Assembly (NCBI GenBank): GCA_046729855.1
Contig: JBKPHM010000130.1
Location: forward strand, 1-51,483
Length of the DNA stretch: 51,483 bases
Reading direction: 5' to 3'
From: DATHSY01 sp046729855
Lineage (GTDB): Bacteria > Actinomycetota > UBA4738 > HRBIN12
Shown here: positions 15,345-24,429 of the stretch, piece by piece
Layout of the letters: each line of letters begins with the position of its first letter
Numbering within the stretch: position 1 is the stretch's first letter
The notes under the pieces: generated by a model
What the model saw: only the letters and a program-made list of their open reading frames with translations
Told to the model about the DNA's origin: nothing
The model's database searches: none
Position numbers and translations under genes: made by a program

Positions 15345-15398
15345 ATGGTCCGACCCATGTGCGCCCGGCCGCAGCTGCGGCGGGGCGCTTCTTCGTGA
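15345..15398 (+). CDS. 17-codon leader peptide coupled to pyrR
   Basis: ATG at 15345 lies 7 nt after a perfect AAGGAGG. The frame runs 17 codons (MVRPMCARPQLRRGASS) to TGA at 15396-15398, which overlaps the GTG of pyrR (GTGA). pyrR itself has no Shine-Dalgarno site of its own near 15395, so ribosomes finishing this leader probably re-initiate on pyrR. The peptide sequence looks unimportant. It would extend PyrR control of the first ribosome site to the whole operon. It is an inference from sequence only. Confidence 0.6.
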   Translation: MVRPMCARPQLRRGASS

Positions 15399-15967
15399 CG
15401 GCGCCCGGTCGGCTGCTGGACGAGGCCGAGATCCGCCGGTCCGTCACCCGGATCGCGCACGAGATCATCGAACGGAACAAGGGCGCCGAGTCGCTGATGC
15501 TGGTCGGCATAGCGGCTCGCGGCGACGATCTCGCGCGCAGGCTCGCCGCCGAGATCGAGCGGATCGAGGGCACCCGGCCACCGGTCGGCGTGCTCGACAT
15601 CACCTTCTACCGCGACGACATCGGCCTGCGGGCGGAGGCGCCTGAGGTCCACGAGACGCGGATCGAGGGCGACATCACGGGCAGGACGGTCGTCCTGGTG
15701 GATGACGTCCTGTTTACCGGCCGGACGATCCGGGCCGCGATGGACGCGCTTGTCGACTTCGGACGGCCGACCGCGATCCAGCTCGCGGTCCTGGTGGACC
15801 GCGGTCACCGCGAGCTGCCGATCCGAGCCGACTTCGTCGGCAAGAACCTCCCGACGCGCAGGGACGAGGAGGTTCGCGTCGCCCTCCGCGAGCTGGACGG
15901 GCAGGACGCGGTGTTCGTGGAACCGGCGGGCGCTCGCGCGCCCGAGACGACGGGGGACCGGTCATGA
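15395..15967 (+). CDS. pyrR: Bifunctional pyr regulator / uracil phosphoribosyltransferase PyrR
   Basis: A 190-residue phosphoribosyltransferase-fold protein that senses UMP/UTP and binds pyr mRNA. The PRPP motif VVLVDDVLFTGRTIRAAMD is intact, as are RRSVTRIAHEIIERNKG at the N-terminus and LVDRGHRELPIRADFVGKN, typical of PyrR. The GTG at 15395 gives the usual N-terminus; an in-frame GTG at 15320 lies inside the RNA loop and is less likely. Its RNA target lies just upstream. The stop overlaps the ATG of pyrB. Confidence 0.95.
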   Translation: MTAPGRLLDEAEIRRSVTRIAHEIIERNKGAESLMLVGIAARGDDLARRLAAEIERIEGTRPPVGVLDITFYRDDIGLRAEAPEVHETRIEGDITGRTVVLVDDVLFTGRTIRAAMDALVDFGRPTAIQLAVLVDRGHRELPIRADFVGKNLPTRRDEEVRVALRELDGQDAVFVEPAGARAPETTGDRS

Positions 15968-16899
15968 AGAAGCACCTGCTGTCGATCGACGACGTCTCGG
16001 CGGACGACATCGTCCGGATCCACGACACGGCGGAGTCGCTTCGCGAGGTCGGAACGCGTGTGATCAAGAAGGTCCCCGCCCTTCGCGGGCGCACGGTCGT
16101 GAACCTGTTCTACGAGAACTCGACGCGGACCCGGATCTCGTTCGAGCTTGCGGCCAAGCGACTGTCGGCCGACGTGATCAACTTCACGACGAGCGGCACG
16201 TCGGTCGCCAAGGGCGAGAGCCTGAAGGACACGGCGCTGACGCTCCAGGCGATGGGCGCCGACGCGATCGTGATCCGGCACTCCTCGAGCGGCGCGCCCT
16301 ACACGCTCACGAAGTGGGTGCACGGCAGCGTTCTGAACGCGGGCGACGGCACGCACGAGCACCCGACGCAGGCGCTCCTCGACCTGTACACGATCCGCGA
16401 GAAGCTCGGCAGGTTCGAGGGGTTGCGCGTCGGGGTCATCGGCGACGTCCTGCACTCGCGCGTCGCGCGATCGCTGACGTTCGGGCTGGTCAAGGTCGGC
16501 GCCGAGGTCACGCTCGTCGGGCCGCCGACGCTCATCCCGCCCGAGGCCCCGGGGTGGGGCGTGGGCGTCTCGTTCGACGTCGACGAGGTGCTGCCCAAGC
16601 TGGACGTCTGCTACATGCTCCGCGTCCAGCGCGAGCGGCAGCGGCAGCAGTACTTCCCGAGCGTTCGCGAGTACTCGCGGCTGTTCGGGCTGACGCGCGA
16701 GCGCGTGGCGATGCTGCCGGAGGGGTGCGTGATCATGCACCCCGGACCGATGAACCGCGGCATCGAGATCGACTCGGACGTCGCCGACCTGCCACAGGCG
16801 CTGATGGAAGAGCAGGTGACGAACGGGATCGCGATCCGGATGGCGCTGCTGTACCTGTTGCTCGGCTCCTCCGGCGAGGGGGTTGTCGCCGATGCCTGA
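15964..16899 (+). CDS. pyrB: Aspartate carbamoyltransferase catalytic subunit
   Basis: A 311-residue enzyme joining carbamoyl phosphate and aspartate. The carbamoyl-phosphate motif YENSTRTRISFELAAKRL, the TSVAKGESLKDT loop, HPTQALLDLYTI and HPGPMNRGIEI are all present. There is no pyrI regulatory subunit nearby, as expected for actinobacteria. ATG overlaps pyrR; the 3' end overlaps pyrC by 8 bp. Confidence 0.97.
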   Translation: MKKHLLSIDDVSADDIVRIHDTAESLREVGTRVIKKVPALRGRTVVNLFYENSTRTRISFELAAKRLSADVINFTTSGTSVAKGESLKDTALTLQAMGADAIVIRHSSSGAPYTLTKWVHGSVLNAGDGTHEHPTQALLDLYTIREKLGRFEGLRVGVIGDVLHSRVARSLTFGLVKVGAEVTLVGPPTLIPPEAPGWGVGVSFDVDEVLPKLDVCYMLRVQRERQRQQYFPSVREYSRLFGLTRERVAMLPEGCVIMHPGPMNRGIEIDSDVADLPQALMEEQVTNGIAIRMALLYLLLGSSGEGVVADA

Positions 16900-18193
16900 G
16901 CGGATCGTGATCACGGGCGCGCGGGTCGTCGACCCGGCGGGCGGCAGGGACGAGCGCGCCGACGTGCTTATCGAGGACGGCCAGATCGCGGTCGTCGGGT
17001 CGGTCACCGCGCGGACGAATGGCGCCACGGTCGTCGACGCGGATGGGCTGATCCTCGCGCCCGGCCTGGTCGATATCCACACGCACCTGAGGGAGCCGGG
17101 GCGCGAGGACGCGGAGACGATCGAGACGGGCTCGCGTGCGGCCGCGGTAGGCGGGTTCACGGCGGTCGCCGCGATGGCGAACACGGACCCGGTCGCGGAC
17201 ACCTCTGCCGTGATCACCGAGGTCCGGGCGCAGGCGGCGCGAGCCGGCCTCTGCGATGTCTTTCCGGTCGGAGCGATCACGCGCGGGCTTGCGGGACAGG
17301 AGATGGCGGCCATCGGCGAGATGGCGGAGATCGGCGTGCGGCTGTTCAGCGACGACGGCCACACCGTCCCCGCGGCGCGCACCCTCCGCAACGCCCTTCA
17401 GTATGCGAAGGCGTTCGACGCGGTGATCGCGGAGCACTGCGAGGAGCCGTCGCTCGTCGAGGGGGCGCAGATGCACGAGGGATACGCCTCCTACACGCTT
17501 GGGCTCGCCGCGTCGCCCGCCGAGGCAGAGGAGATCGTCGTCTTTCGCGACCTGTCGCTCGCGCGGCTGACGGGCGGCCGGCTCCACCTCTGCCATCTGT
17601 CGGCGGCCGGGTCGGTCGAACTTATGCGGCGGGCCAAGGCGGCTGGTCTCCGCGTCACGGCCGAGGTGACGCCGCATCACCTGGTGTTCACCGACGACGA
17701 CCTGTCGTCGTACGACACGAATCTCAAGATGAACCCGCCGCTCCGCACCTCGGAGGACCGCGCGGCGCTGCGCACCGCGCTCGCCGATGGGACGATCGAC
17801 GTCGTCGCGACGGACCACGCCCCGCATGCGGTGGAGGACAAAGACGCGGAGTTCGACCAGGCACCGCCGGGGACGATCGGCCTCGAGACCGCGCTCGCGG
17901 CGGTGCTCACGCATCTGGTCGAGCCGGGCACGCTGCCGCTCGACCGAGCGATCGAGACGATGTCCACCGCGCCGGCGCGGCTGCTGGGCGCTTCCGACCA
18001 CGGCGGCCCGATCGAGCCGGGCCGTCCGGCTAACCTCGTGGTCTTCGACCCCACGGCCGAATGGGTGGTCGAGCCGCCGTTCGCCTCGAGGAGCCGCAAC
18101 TCGGCGTTCCTCGGGTCGTCGCTCCGGGGGCGCGTCGTCCACACGTTGTTCCGCGGCGAGCTGGTGATGGCCGACGGGAAGCCGCAGCGGTGA
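16892..18193 (+). CDS. pyrC: Dihydroorotase
   Basis: A 433-residue amidohydrolase of the class I type closing carbamoyl aspartate to dihydroorotate. The metal site is complete: DIHTHLREPG (two His), the metal/Asp loop SDDGHTV, AEHCEEPSL, HLCHLSAAGS, TPHHLVFTDDDL and ATDHAPHA. ATG at 16892, preceded by GAGGGGG, is preferred over a TTG nine bases earlier. It overlaps pyrB and ends in the GTGA that starts carA. Confidence 0.95.
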   Translation: MPERIVITGARVVDPAGGRDERADVLIEDGQIAVVGSVTARTNGATVVDADGLILAPGLVDIHTHLREPGREDAETIETGSRAAAVGGFTAVAAMANTDPVADTSAVITEVRAQAARAGLCDVFPVGAITRGLAGQEMAAIGEMAEIGVRLFSDDGHTVPAARTLRNALQYAKAFDAVIAEHCEEPSLVEGAQMHEGYASYTLGLAASPAEAEEIVVFRDLSLARLTGGRLHLCHLSAAGSVELMRRAKAAGLRVTAEVTPHHLVFTDDDLSSYDTNLKMNPPLRTSEDRAALRTALADGTIDVVATDHAPHAVEDKDAEFDQAPPGTIGLETALAAVLTHLVEPGTLPLDRAIETMSTAPARLLGASDHGGPIEPGRPANLVVFDPTAEWVVEPPFASRSRNSAFLGSSLRGRVVHTLFRGELVMADGKPQR

Positions 18194-19341
18194 GCGCACG
18201 TCCCGCGCTGCTCGCGCTCGAGGACGGGTCCGCCTTCCTCGGCGAGGCGCTCGGGGCGCCCGGCGAGACGTTCGGCGAGGCCGTGTTCAACACGGGCATG
18301 AGCGGCTACCAGGAGGTCCTGACGGACCCGTCGTACGCCGGCCAGGTCGTCGTGATGACGGCGCCGCACCAGGGAAATTACGGCACGAACGACGACGACC
18401 CGGAGTCGGCTCGGGTCCGGGTGGCGGGGCTCGTGGTCCGCGAGGCGGCGCGCCGTCCCTCGAGCTGGCGGGCTCGCCGGTCGATACACGAGGACCTCGA
18501 GGCCGCGGGCGTCGTGGGCATCGAGGGAATCGACACGCGCGCGGTCACGCTGCGGCTGCGCGAGCACGGCGCGATGCGGTGCGCGGTGTCGACCGAGGAC
18601 CTCGACGTGCGATCGCTCGTCGAGCGCGCCCGCGGCGCACCCGGGATGGCCGGCGCGGACCTCGCGACGGGTGTGACGACGGCCGAACCGTACGAGGCCG
18701 ACGCCGTCGTCGGTCCACCGCGCGCCGACGTCGGGCGGGTCCTTCGGGTCGCCGCGTTCGACTTCGGGCTGAAGACGAACATCCTGCGCTGGCTCGGGTC
18801 CGCCGGCTGCGCCACGACCGTGTACCCGGCAACCACACCGGCGAGCGAGATCCTGGCGGCCGGGTACGACGGCGCCTTTCTCTCGAACGGACCCGGCGAT
18901 CCGGCGGCGACGAGGTACGGGATCGCGGTCGCCCGCGAGCTGCTCGGCGCCGTACCGGTGCTCGGGATCTGCCTCGGGCACCAGCTCCTCGGGCTCGCGA
19001 TGGGCGGCCGGACGTTCAAGATGAAGTTCGGACATCGTGGCGCGAACCAGCCGGTGCAGGACGTTCGGACGGGGCGCGTGGAGATCTCTAGCCACAACCA
19101 CGGGTTCGCGGTCGATCCGGTGTCGTGGGACGTGGAGGCGAACGCGGAAACGCCGCCGGTCGCGCGGACGTCGTTCGGCCGAGCCGCGTTGACGCACTGG
19201 AACCTGAACGATGGCACGCTCGAAGGGATGCGCTGCCTCGACGTGCCGGCGTTCTCCGTGCAATACCACCCGGAGGCCGCGCCGGGCCCGCACGACTCGG
19301 GGCACCTGTTCGCCGAGTTCCGGCAGCTGATGGAGGCCTGA
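18190..19341 (+). CDS. carA: Carbamoyl-phosphate synthase small (glutaminase) subunit
   Basis: A 383-residue class I glutamine amidotransferase that feeds ammonia to CarB. The N-terminal half has FNTGMSGYQEVLTDPSYAGQ; the C-terminal half has the catalytic triad: Cys in GICLGHQLLGLA and His/Glu in QYHPEAAPGPHDS, with FLSNGPGDPAAT. GTG start overlaps pyrC. The product works with CarB encoded 1 nt overlapping downstream. Confidence 0.97.
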   Translation: MSARPALLALEDGSAFLGEALGAPGETFGEAVFNTGMSGYQEVLTDPSYAGQVVVMTAPHQGNYGTNDDDPESARVRVAGLVVREAARRPSSWRARRSIHEDLEAAGVVGIEGIDTRAVTLRLREHGAMRCAVSTEDLDVRSLVERARGAPGMAGADLATGVTTAEPYEADAVVGPPRADVGRVLRVAAFDFGLKTNILRWLGSAGCATTVYPATTPASEILAAGYDGAFLSNGPGDPAATRYGIAVARELLGAVPVLGICLGHQLLGLAMGGRTFKMKFGHRGANQPVQDVRTGRVEISSHNHGFAVDPVSWDVEANAETPPVARTSFGRAALTHWNLNDGTLEGMRCLDVPAFSVQYHPEAAPGPHDSGHLFAEFRQLMEA

Positions 19342-22300
19342 TGCCGAGGCGGACGGACATCCAGCGGATCCTGGTGATCGGCTCGGGCCCGATCGTGATC
19401 GGCCAGGCGTGCGAGTTCGACTACTCCGGCACGCAGGCGTGCAAGGCCCTTCGCGGCGAGGGGTACGAGGTCTGCCTGGTCAACTCCAACCCGGCGACGA
19501 TCATGACGGATCCCGAGTTCGCGGACCGCACCTACCTCGAGCCGCTGACGCCGGCCTCCGTCCGCTCGGTGATCGAACGCGAACGCCCGGATGCGATGCT
19601 CCCGACGCTCGGGGGGCAGACCGCTTTGAACGTTGCGGTCGCGCTGGCGGAGTCCCGCGAGCTCGACCGGCTGGGGGTACGGCTGATCGGGGCCGGGCTT
19701 GAGGCGATCCGCCGCGCCGAGGACCGGAGCGGCTTCAAGCGCGCGATGCAGGACGCCGGGCTCCCCATCCCGCGCGCCGACACCGCCACGACGGTCGACG
19801 GGGCGCTGGACGTCGCCGAGGACATCGGGTACCCGGTGATCGTCCGCCCGTCGTTCATGCTCGGCGGCGGCGGGAGCGGCTTCGCGTCCGACCCGCGGTC
19901 GCTCGAGGCCCTGGCCGCTCGCTCGCTCGCGGCGAGCCCCGCGACCGAGATCCTGGTCGAGGAGTCGGTCGAGGGATGGAAGGAGTTCGAGCTCGAGGTG
20001 ATGCGCGACGGCGCGGACAACGCCGTCGTGATCTGCTCGATCGAGAACGTCGACCCGATGGGCGTCCACACTGGCGACTCGATCACGGTCGCGCCGCAGC
20101 AGACCCTGTCGGATCGCGAGTATCAGCGGATGCGCGACGCTGCCCTCACGTGCATCCGCGCGATCGGCGTTGAGACGGGCGGCTCGAACATCCAGTTCGC
20201 TGTCGACCCGCGCGACGGTCGTCAGGTCCTGATCGAGATGAACCCGCGCGTGTCCCGTTCGTCGGCGCTGGCGTCCAAGGCGACAGGCTTTCCGATCGCG
20301 AAGATCGCGGCGCTGCTCGCGGTCGGGTACCGGCTCGACGAGATCACTAACGACATCACCGGCGAGACGCCGGCCGCGTTCGAGCCGACGCTCGACTACG
20401 TCGTCGTCAAGGTCCCGCGGTTCGCGTTCGAGAAGTTCCCCGAGGCCGACGCGACGCTGTCGACGACGATGAAGTCCGTGGGCGAGGTCATGGCCGTGGG
20501 CCGGACCTTCAAGGAAGCGCTCGGGAAGGCGTGGCGCTCGCTCGAGCGTCCCGGGTTCGACCTTGGCGGGGACGCGGGCTGGGGGGACGCGGGTCGCCCG
20601 GGCGTCCTACGCGAACTCGGGCACGGGTCGGAAGGGCGGCTGCAGCTCGTTGAGCGGGCCCTGCGGTCCGGCTCCACCGTGGATGAGGTTGCCGCGGCCT
20701 CGGGGATCGATCCGTGGTTCGTCGACCAGATGGCGCAGGTGGGTGAGGCGGCGGAAGCGCTCGGGGGGCGGCGACTGAATGAGCTGTCGGCGGCGGAGCT
20801 TCGGCGTGCGAAGCGCGTCGGGTTGTCCGATGCGCGCGTGGCCCTGCTGACGGCGGCGAGCGAGGGGGAGGTGAGGGAAAGGCGGACCGAGCTCGGCGTC
20901 GAGCCCGTGTTCAAGACCGTCGACACGTGCGCCGGCGAGTTCGCGGCGCGCACCCCGTACCACTACTCGACGTACGAGGACGAGAGCGAGGTGCGGGTGG
21001 CCGAACGCCCTCGCGTGATCATCCTCGGCGCCGGTCCGAACCGGATCGGGCAGGGGATCGAGTTCGACTACGCGTGCGTCCACGCCTCGTACGCGCTCCG
21101 CGAGGCCGGGTACGAGGCCGTGATGCTCAACAGCAACCCGGAGACGGTGTCGACGGACTACGACACGAGCAGCCGCCTCTACTTCGAGCCGATGTCGGCG
21201 GAGGACGTCCTCGCGGTGTGCCGGGCCGAGCGGCCGGCGGGCGTGATCGTGCAGCTCGGCGGTCAGACGCCGCTGAAGCTCGCCCGTACGCTGGAGGCCG
21301 AGGGGTTCGCGGTGCTCGGGACGGGCCCGGATGCGATCGATCTCGCGGAGGACCGGGGGAAATTCGCGGCGCTCTGTGCGGAGCTCGGTATCGCGGCGCC
21401 GCCGCACGGCGAGGCGCGGGACGTCGGCGAGGCACGCGAGGTGGCGGCGCCGATCGGCTACCCGGTTCTCGTGCGGCCGAGCTACGTCCTGGGCGGCCGC
21501 GCGATGGACATCGTGTACGCCGAGGACGAGCTCGAGCGGTTCGTCACGACCGCGGCCGAAGCTTCGCCGGAGCATCCGGTCCTGATCGACCGGTTCCTCG
21601 AAGGCGCGATCGAGGTCGATGTTGACGCCGTCAGCGATGGAACCGACGTTTTCATCGGTGCGGTGATGGAGCACATCGAGGAGGCCGGCGTCCACTCGGG
21701 CGACTCGTCGTGCGCGATCCCGGCGCCGACGCTGTCCGACGACGAGCTCGACGAGGTCGAACGCTTGGTCGTCACGCTCGCGCGGCGCCTGGAGGTCCGC
21801 GGGCTGCTCAACGTGCAGCTGGCCGTCAAGGACGAGCGGATCTGGGTGCTGGAGGCCAACCCGCGCGCGTCGCGAACCGTGCCGTTCGTCTCCAAGGTGA
21901 CGGGCGTGCCGCTCGCGAAGGTCGCGACGCTCGTCCTGATCGGGCAATCGATCGCCGACCTGATCGCCGAGGGCGCGCTGCCGAGCGACCCGCGGCACCA
22001 CCGTCACCTGCCGTACACGAGCGTCAAGGCCGCCGTGCTCCCGTTCGGCCGGTTCCCCGGCGCCGACACCATTCTGAGCCCGGAGATGAAGTCGACCGGC
22101 GAGGTGATGGGGATCGACGCCGACCCAGGCGCGGCCCTGGCGAAGGCGCTCACGTCCAGCGGTGCCGGCCTCCCGACCTCGGGCACGGTGTTCGTCTCCG
22201 TTGCGAACCGCGACAAGCGGGCGATCGCCTTCGCCGCGGGCCGGCTGGCCGCGCTTGGGTTCCGGCTGCTCGCCACGAAGGGCACGGCCGGCGTCCTGGA

Positions 22301-22622
22301 GCGAGCCGGGATCGCCGTGACGCGCGTCGCGAAGGTCTCCGAGGGCGGCGAGTCGATCGTCGAACTGATCCAACGTCGCGACGTGGACCTCGTGATCAAC
22401 ACGCCGTTCGGGCGCGGCGCGCGGACGGACGGGTACTACATCCGAACGGCCGCTGCGCAGGCGGGGATCCCGTGCGTCACCACCGTGCAGGGCGCGATGG
22501 CGGCCCTTCGGGGGATCGAGGCGCTGCGCTCCGGCGTCTCGGCCCCGCGCAGCATCCAGGAGTGGCACGCCGCGGCGCGCGCCGCGTGGCCGCTCCAGCC
22601 GACGCTCGAGGCGGTCCCGTGA
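19341..22622 (+). CDS. carB: Carbamoyl-phosphate synthase large subunit
   Basis: A 1093-residue enzyme making carbamoyl phosphate for pyrimidines and arginine. Two homologous ATP-grasp halves are visible: the first begins RILVIGSGPIVIGQACEFDY and includes EMNPRVSRSSALASKATG; the second begins RVIILGAGPNRIGQGIEFDY and includes EANPRASRTVPFVSKVTG. An allosteric MGS-like domain ends the protein (FVSVANRDKRAIAFAAGRLA; NTPFGRGARTDGYYIR). Length is normal. ATG overlaps carA by 1 nt. Confidence 0.97.
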   Translation: MPRRTDIQRILVIGSGPIVIGQACEFDYSGTQACKALRGEGYEVCLVNSNPATIMTDPEFADRTYLEPLTPASVRSVIERERPDAMLPTLGGQTALNVAVALAESRELDRLGVRLIGAGLEAIRRAEDRSGFKRAMQDAGLPIPRADTATTVDGALDVAEDIGYPVIVRPSFMLGGGGSGFASDPRSLEALAARSLAASPATEILVEESVEGWKEFELEVMRDGADNAVVICSIENVDPMGVHTGDSITVAPQQTLSDREYQRMRDAALTCIRAIGVETGGSNIQFAVDPRDGRQVLIEMNPRVSRSSALASKATGFPIAKIAALLAVGYRLDEITNDITGETPAAFEPTLDYVVVKVPRFAFEKFPEADATLSTTMKSVGEVMAVGRTFKEALGKAWRSLERPGFDLGGDAGWGDAGRPGVLRELGHGSEGRLQLVERALRSGSTVDEVAAASGIDPWFVDQMAQVGEAAEALGGRRLNELSAAELRRAKRVGLSDARVALLTAASEGEVRERRTELGVEPVFKTVDTCAGEFAARTPYHYSTYEDESEVRVAERPRVIILGAGPNRIGQGIEFDYACVHASYALREAGYEAVMLNSNPETVSTDYDTSSRLYFEPMSAEDVLAVCRAERPAGVIVQLGGQTPLKLARTLEAEGFAVLGTGPDAIDLAEDRGKFAALCAELGIAAPPHGEARDVGEAREVAAPIGYPVLVRPSYVLGGRAMDIVYAEDELERFVTTAAEASPEHPVLIDRFLEGAIEVDVDAVSDGTDVFIGAVMEHIEEAGVHSGDSSCAIPAPTLSDDELDEVERLVVTLARRLEVRGLLNVQLAVKDERIWVLEANPRASRTVPFVSKVTGVPLAKVATLVLIGQSIADLIAEGALPSDPRHHRHLPYTSVKAAVLPFGRFPGADTILSPEMKSTGEVMGIDADPGAALAKALTSSGAGLPTSGTVFVSVANRDKRAIAFAAGRLAALGFRLLATKGTAGVLERAGIAVTRVAKVSEGGESIVELIQRRDVDLVINTPFGRGARTDGYYIRTAAAQAGIPCVTTVQGAMAALRGIEALRSGVSAPRSIQEWHAAARAAWPLQPTLEAVP

Positions 22623-23491
22623 GGCGCCTTCGCGCCGAGATCCTGAACGTGCGCCGGGCCGGCGTGTACCACTCGCTCACGCTCGTCGCACCGGAGATCG
22701 CCGACCGGGCACGTCCCGGACAGTTCGTCTCGGTCGCGATGCCGGAGGACCAGCGTCTGATCCTGCGACGGCACTTCTCGGTGCACCAGGCGTCGCGGCG
22801 CGGCGGATGGGCCGGGACGCTGGAGTTCGTGGTCGATCCGCGCGGCGTCGGGTCGTCGTGGCTCACGGAGGCGCGCGCGCACCAGTTCCTCGACGTGATC
22901 GGACCGATGGGCAAGGCGTTCGCGTACCCGAGGCGGCTCGACACCTGCCTCCTCGTGGGCGATGGCCACGGCGGCTCACCGATCCTGTTCCTCGCACAGG
23001 AGCTCCGCGCGCGCGGCAAGCGGGTCGACATGATCGTCGCGGCCTCCTCGGAGGACCGTGTGTTCAAGCCCATCGAGGCCAAGCGCGTGTCGCAGACGAT
23101 CGCGATCGTGACGCAGGACGGAAGCATGGGTGAGGCCGGCTCCGTGGCCGACGTGCTGCCGCGCGTCGTCGAGGAAACTCGCGCCCAGGTGGTGTATGCC
23201 GCCGGACCGCGGCCAACGCTCCGCGCGATCGCGGACTTCTGCCTCGAGCGGCGGATCCCCTCGCAGATCGCCGTCGAGGAGTCGATGGCGTGCGGCCTGG
23301 GGATGTGCTTCACGTGCGTCGTCCCGGTGATCCGAAAGGACGGCTCCGGGTACGACAGCGTCCGTTCGTGCATCGACGGTCCGGTGTTCAACACGGCGCG
23401 CGTGTACTGGGATCGGTGGATGGGCGAGGTCCCGAGCGTCCCCGCGACGCCACCCGAGGGGTTTCCGGCGGTGCGGTCGTGGCCGGGGTGA
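22619..23491 (+). CDS. pyrK: Dihydroorotate dehydrogenase electron-transfer subunit PyrK
   Basis: A 290-residue ferredoxin-reductase-like subunit that moves electrons from PyrD FMN through FAD and a 2Fe-2S cluster to NAD. The FAD domain has RRHFSVHQ and IGPMGKAF; a nucleotide loop VGDGHGGSPILFLAQEL follows; the cluster cysteines are in MACGLGMCFTC plus SCIDGPVF, the standard C-x4-C-x2-C-x(n)-C set. Start GTG 22619 overlaps the carB stop. The intact cluster implies an NAD-linked class 1B partner. Confidence 0.93.
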   Translation: MRRLRAEILNVRRAGVYHSLTLVAPEIADRARPGQFVSVAMPEDQRLILRRHFSVHQASRRGGWAGTLEFVVDPRGVGSSWLTEARAHQFLDVIGPMGKAFAYPRRLDTCLLVGDGHGGSPILFLAQELRARGKRVDMIVAASSEDRVFKPIEAKRVSQTIAIVTQDGSMGEAGSVADVLPRVVEETRAQVVYAAGPRPTLRAIADFCLERRIPSQIAVEESMACGLGMCFTCVVPVIRKDGSGYDSVRSCIDGPVFNTARVYWDRWMGEVPSVPATPPEGFPAVRSWPG

Positions 23492-24429
23492 CACCGTCGC
23501 TCGCAGTCGATCTCAACGGCGTTGTGCTCGCCTCGCCGGTCATCGCCGCCTCGGGATGCATCGGCCCCGGGCGCGACGGCACCGGCCTCGTCGAGATCCG
23601 CCGGCTGGGGGCGGTCGTCACCCGCAGCCTCACATACGGGCCGTCCAGGGGTGCGCCCACGCCGCGCGTCGCCGAGGCGGCCTCCGGCATCGTGACGGCC
23701 GTCGGGCTGCAGAACGAGGGGGTTGAGGGGTTCGTCGTGCACGACCTGCCGTGGTTGGCCCGGCACGGAGCGCCGGTGATCGCGTCCGTCGCGGGCCGCG
23801 CGCTCGACGAGTACGTCCACGCGGCCGACCACCTGCAGGCCCGGACCGGCGTCGTCGCCCTCGAGGTGCACCTGTCCGGGCCGGACGAGGAGCGAGGCGG
23901 GCACCCTTTCTACGAGCGGATCGAGCGGATGGCGGAGGTCGTCGGGGCCGTGTCGCGCGTCTCGCGGTTGCCGGTGTTCGCCAAGCTCCCGGCGATGCTG
24001 CCCGACCTCATCGACGCGGCGCACGCGTGCGTGCGCGTAGGGGCGCACGGTCTGACGCTGATCGACGCCGTCCCGGCGATGCTGATCGACACCGACCACC
24101 TGCGGCCCCGGCTGGGATCCGTAGTGGGCGCGCTGTCCGGGCCCGCGATCCTGCCGATCGCGCTCGCGGCCGTGTACCGCGTCGCCCGGTCGATGCCCCA
24201 CGTGCCGCTCATGGGCGCCGGTGGGATCGCAACCGGAGACGACGCGGTCCAGTTCCTGCTCGCCGGCGCGTGGGCCGTCCAGATCGGCACGGCGATGCTC
24301 GTCGACCCCGATGCTCCCGTGAAGGTCGCGAAGGAGATCCAGGCGTATCTGCACGACAAGGGGATCGGATCGCCTGCGGGCCTGCGCGGCCGTGTCCGTG
24401 ACGCGCCCGCGCTCGGTGCTCCGACGTGA
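23488..24429 (+). CDS. pyrD: PyrD-like dihydroorotate dehydrogenase with altered active site
   Basis: A 313-residue FMN-barrel protein of the class 1B dihydroorotate dehydrogenase family, between pyrK and pyrF. The fold is clear: NGVVLASPVIAASGCIGPG, VTAVGLQNEGVEGF, LSGPAILPIALAAVY and MGAGGIATGDDAVQFLLAGA. Residues that normally contact orotate or act as base differ: the family ISCPNV (catalytic Cys) is LSGPDE here, so Cys is Gly and Asn is Asp; ELN is EVH; INT is IDA; the Lys after the fourth strand is Arg (VVTRSLTYGP). The nearby GTG at 23479 could be the start instead. Role inferred from context; catalysis needs testing. Confidence 0.8.
   Translation: MTPSLAVDLNGVVLASPVIAASGCIGPGRDGTGLVEIRRLGAVVTRSLTYGPSRGAPTPRVAEAASGIVTAVGLQNEGVEGFVVHDLPWLARHGAPVIASVAGRALDEYVHAADHLQARTGVVALEVHLSGPDEERGGHPFYERIERMAEVVGAVSRVSRLPVFAKLPAMLPDLIDAAHACVRVGAHGLTLIDAVPAMLIDTDHLRPRLGSVVGALSGPAILPIALAAVYRVARSMPHVPLMGAGGIATGDDAVQFLLAGAWAVQIGTAMLVDPDAPVKVAKEIQAYLHDKGIGSPAGLRGRVRDAPALGAPT

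Noticed and set aside
20607..22568. 653-codon minus-strand frame inside carB
   Set aside because: Antisense shadow of a highly conserved gene.
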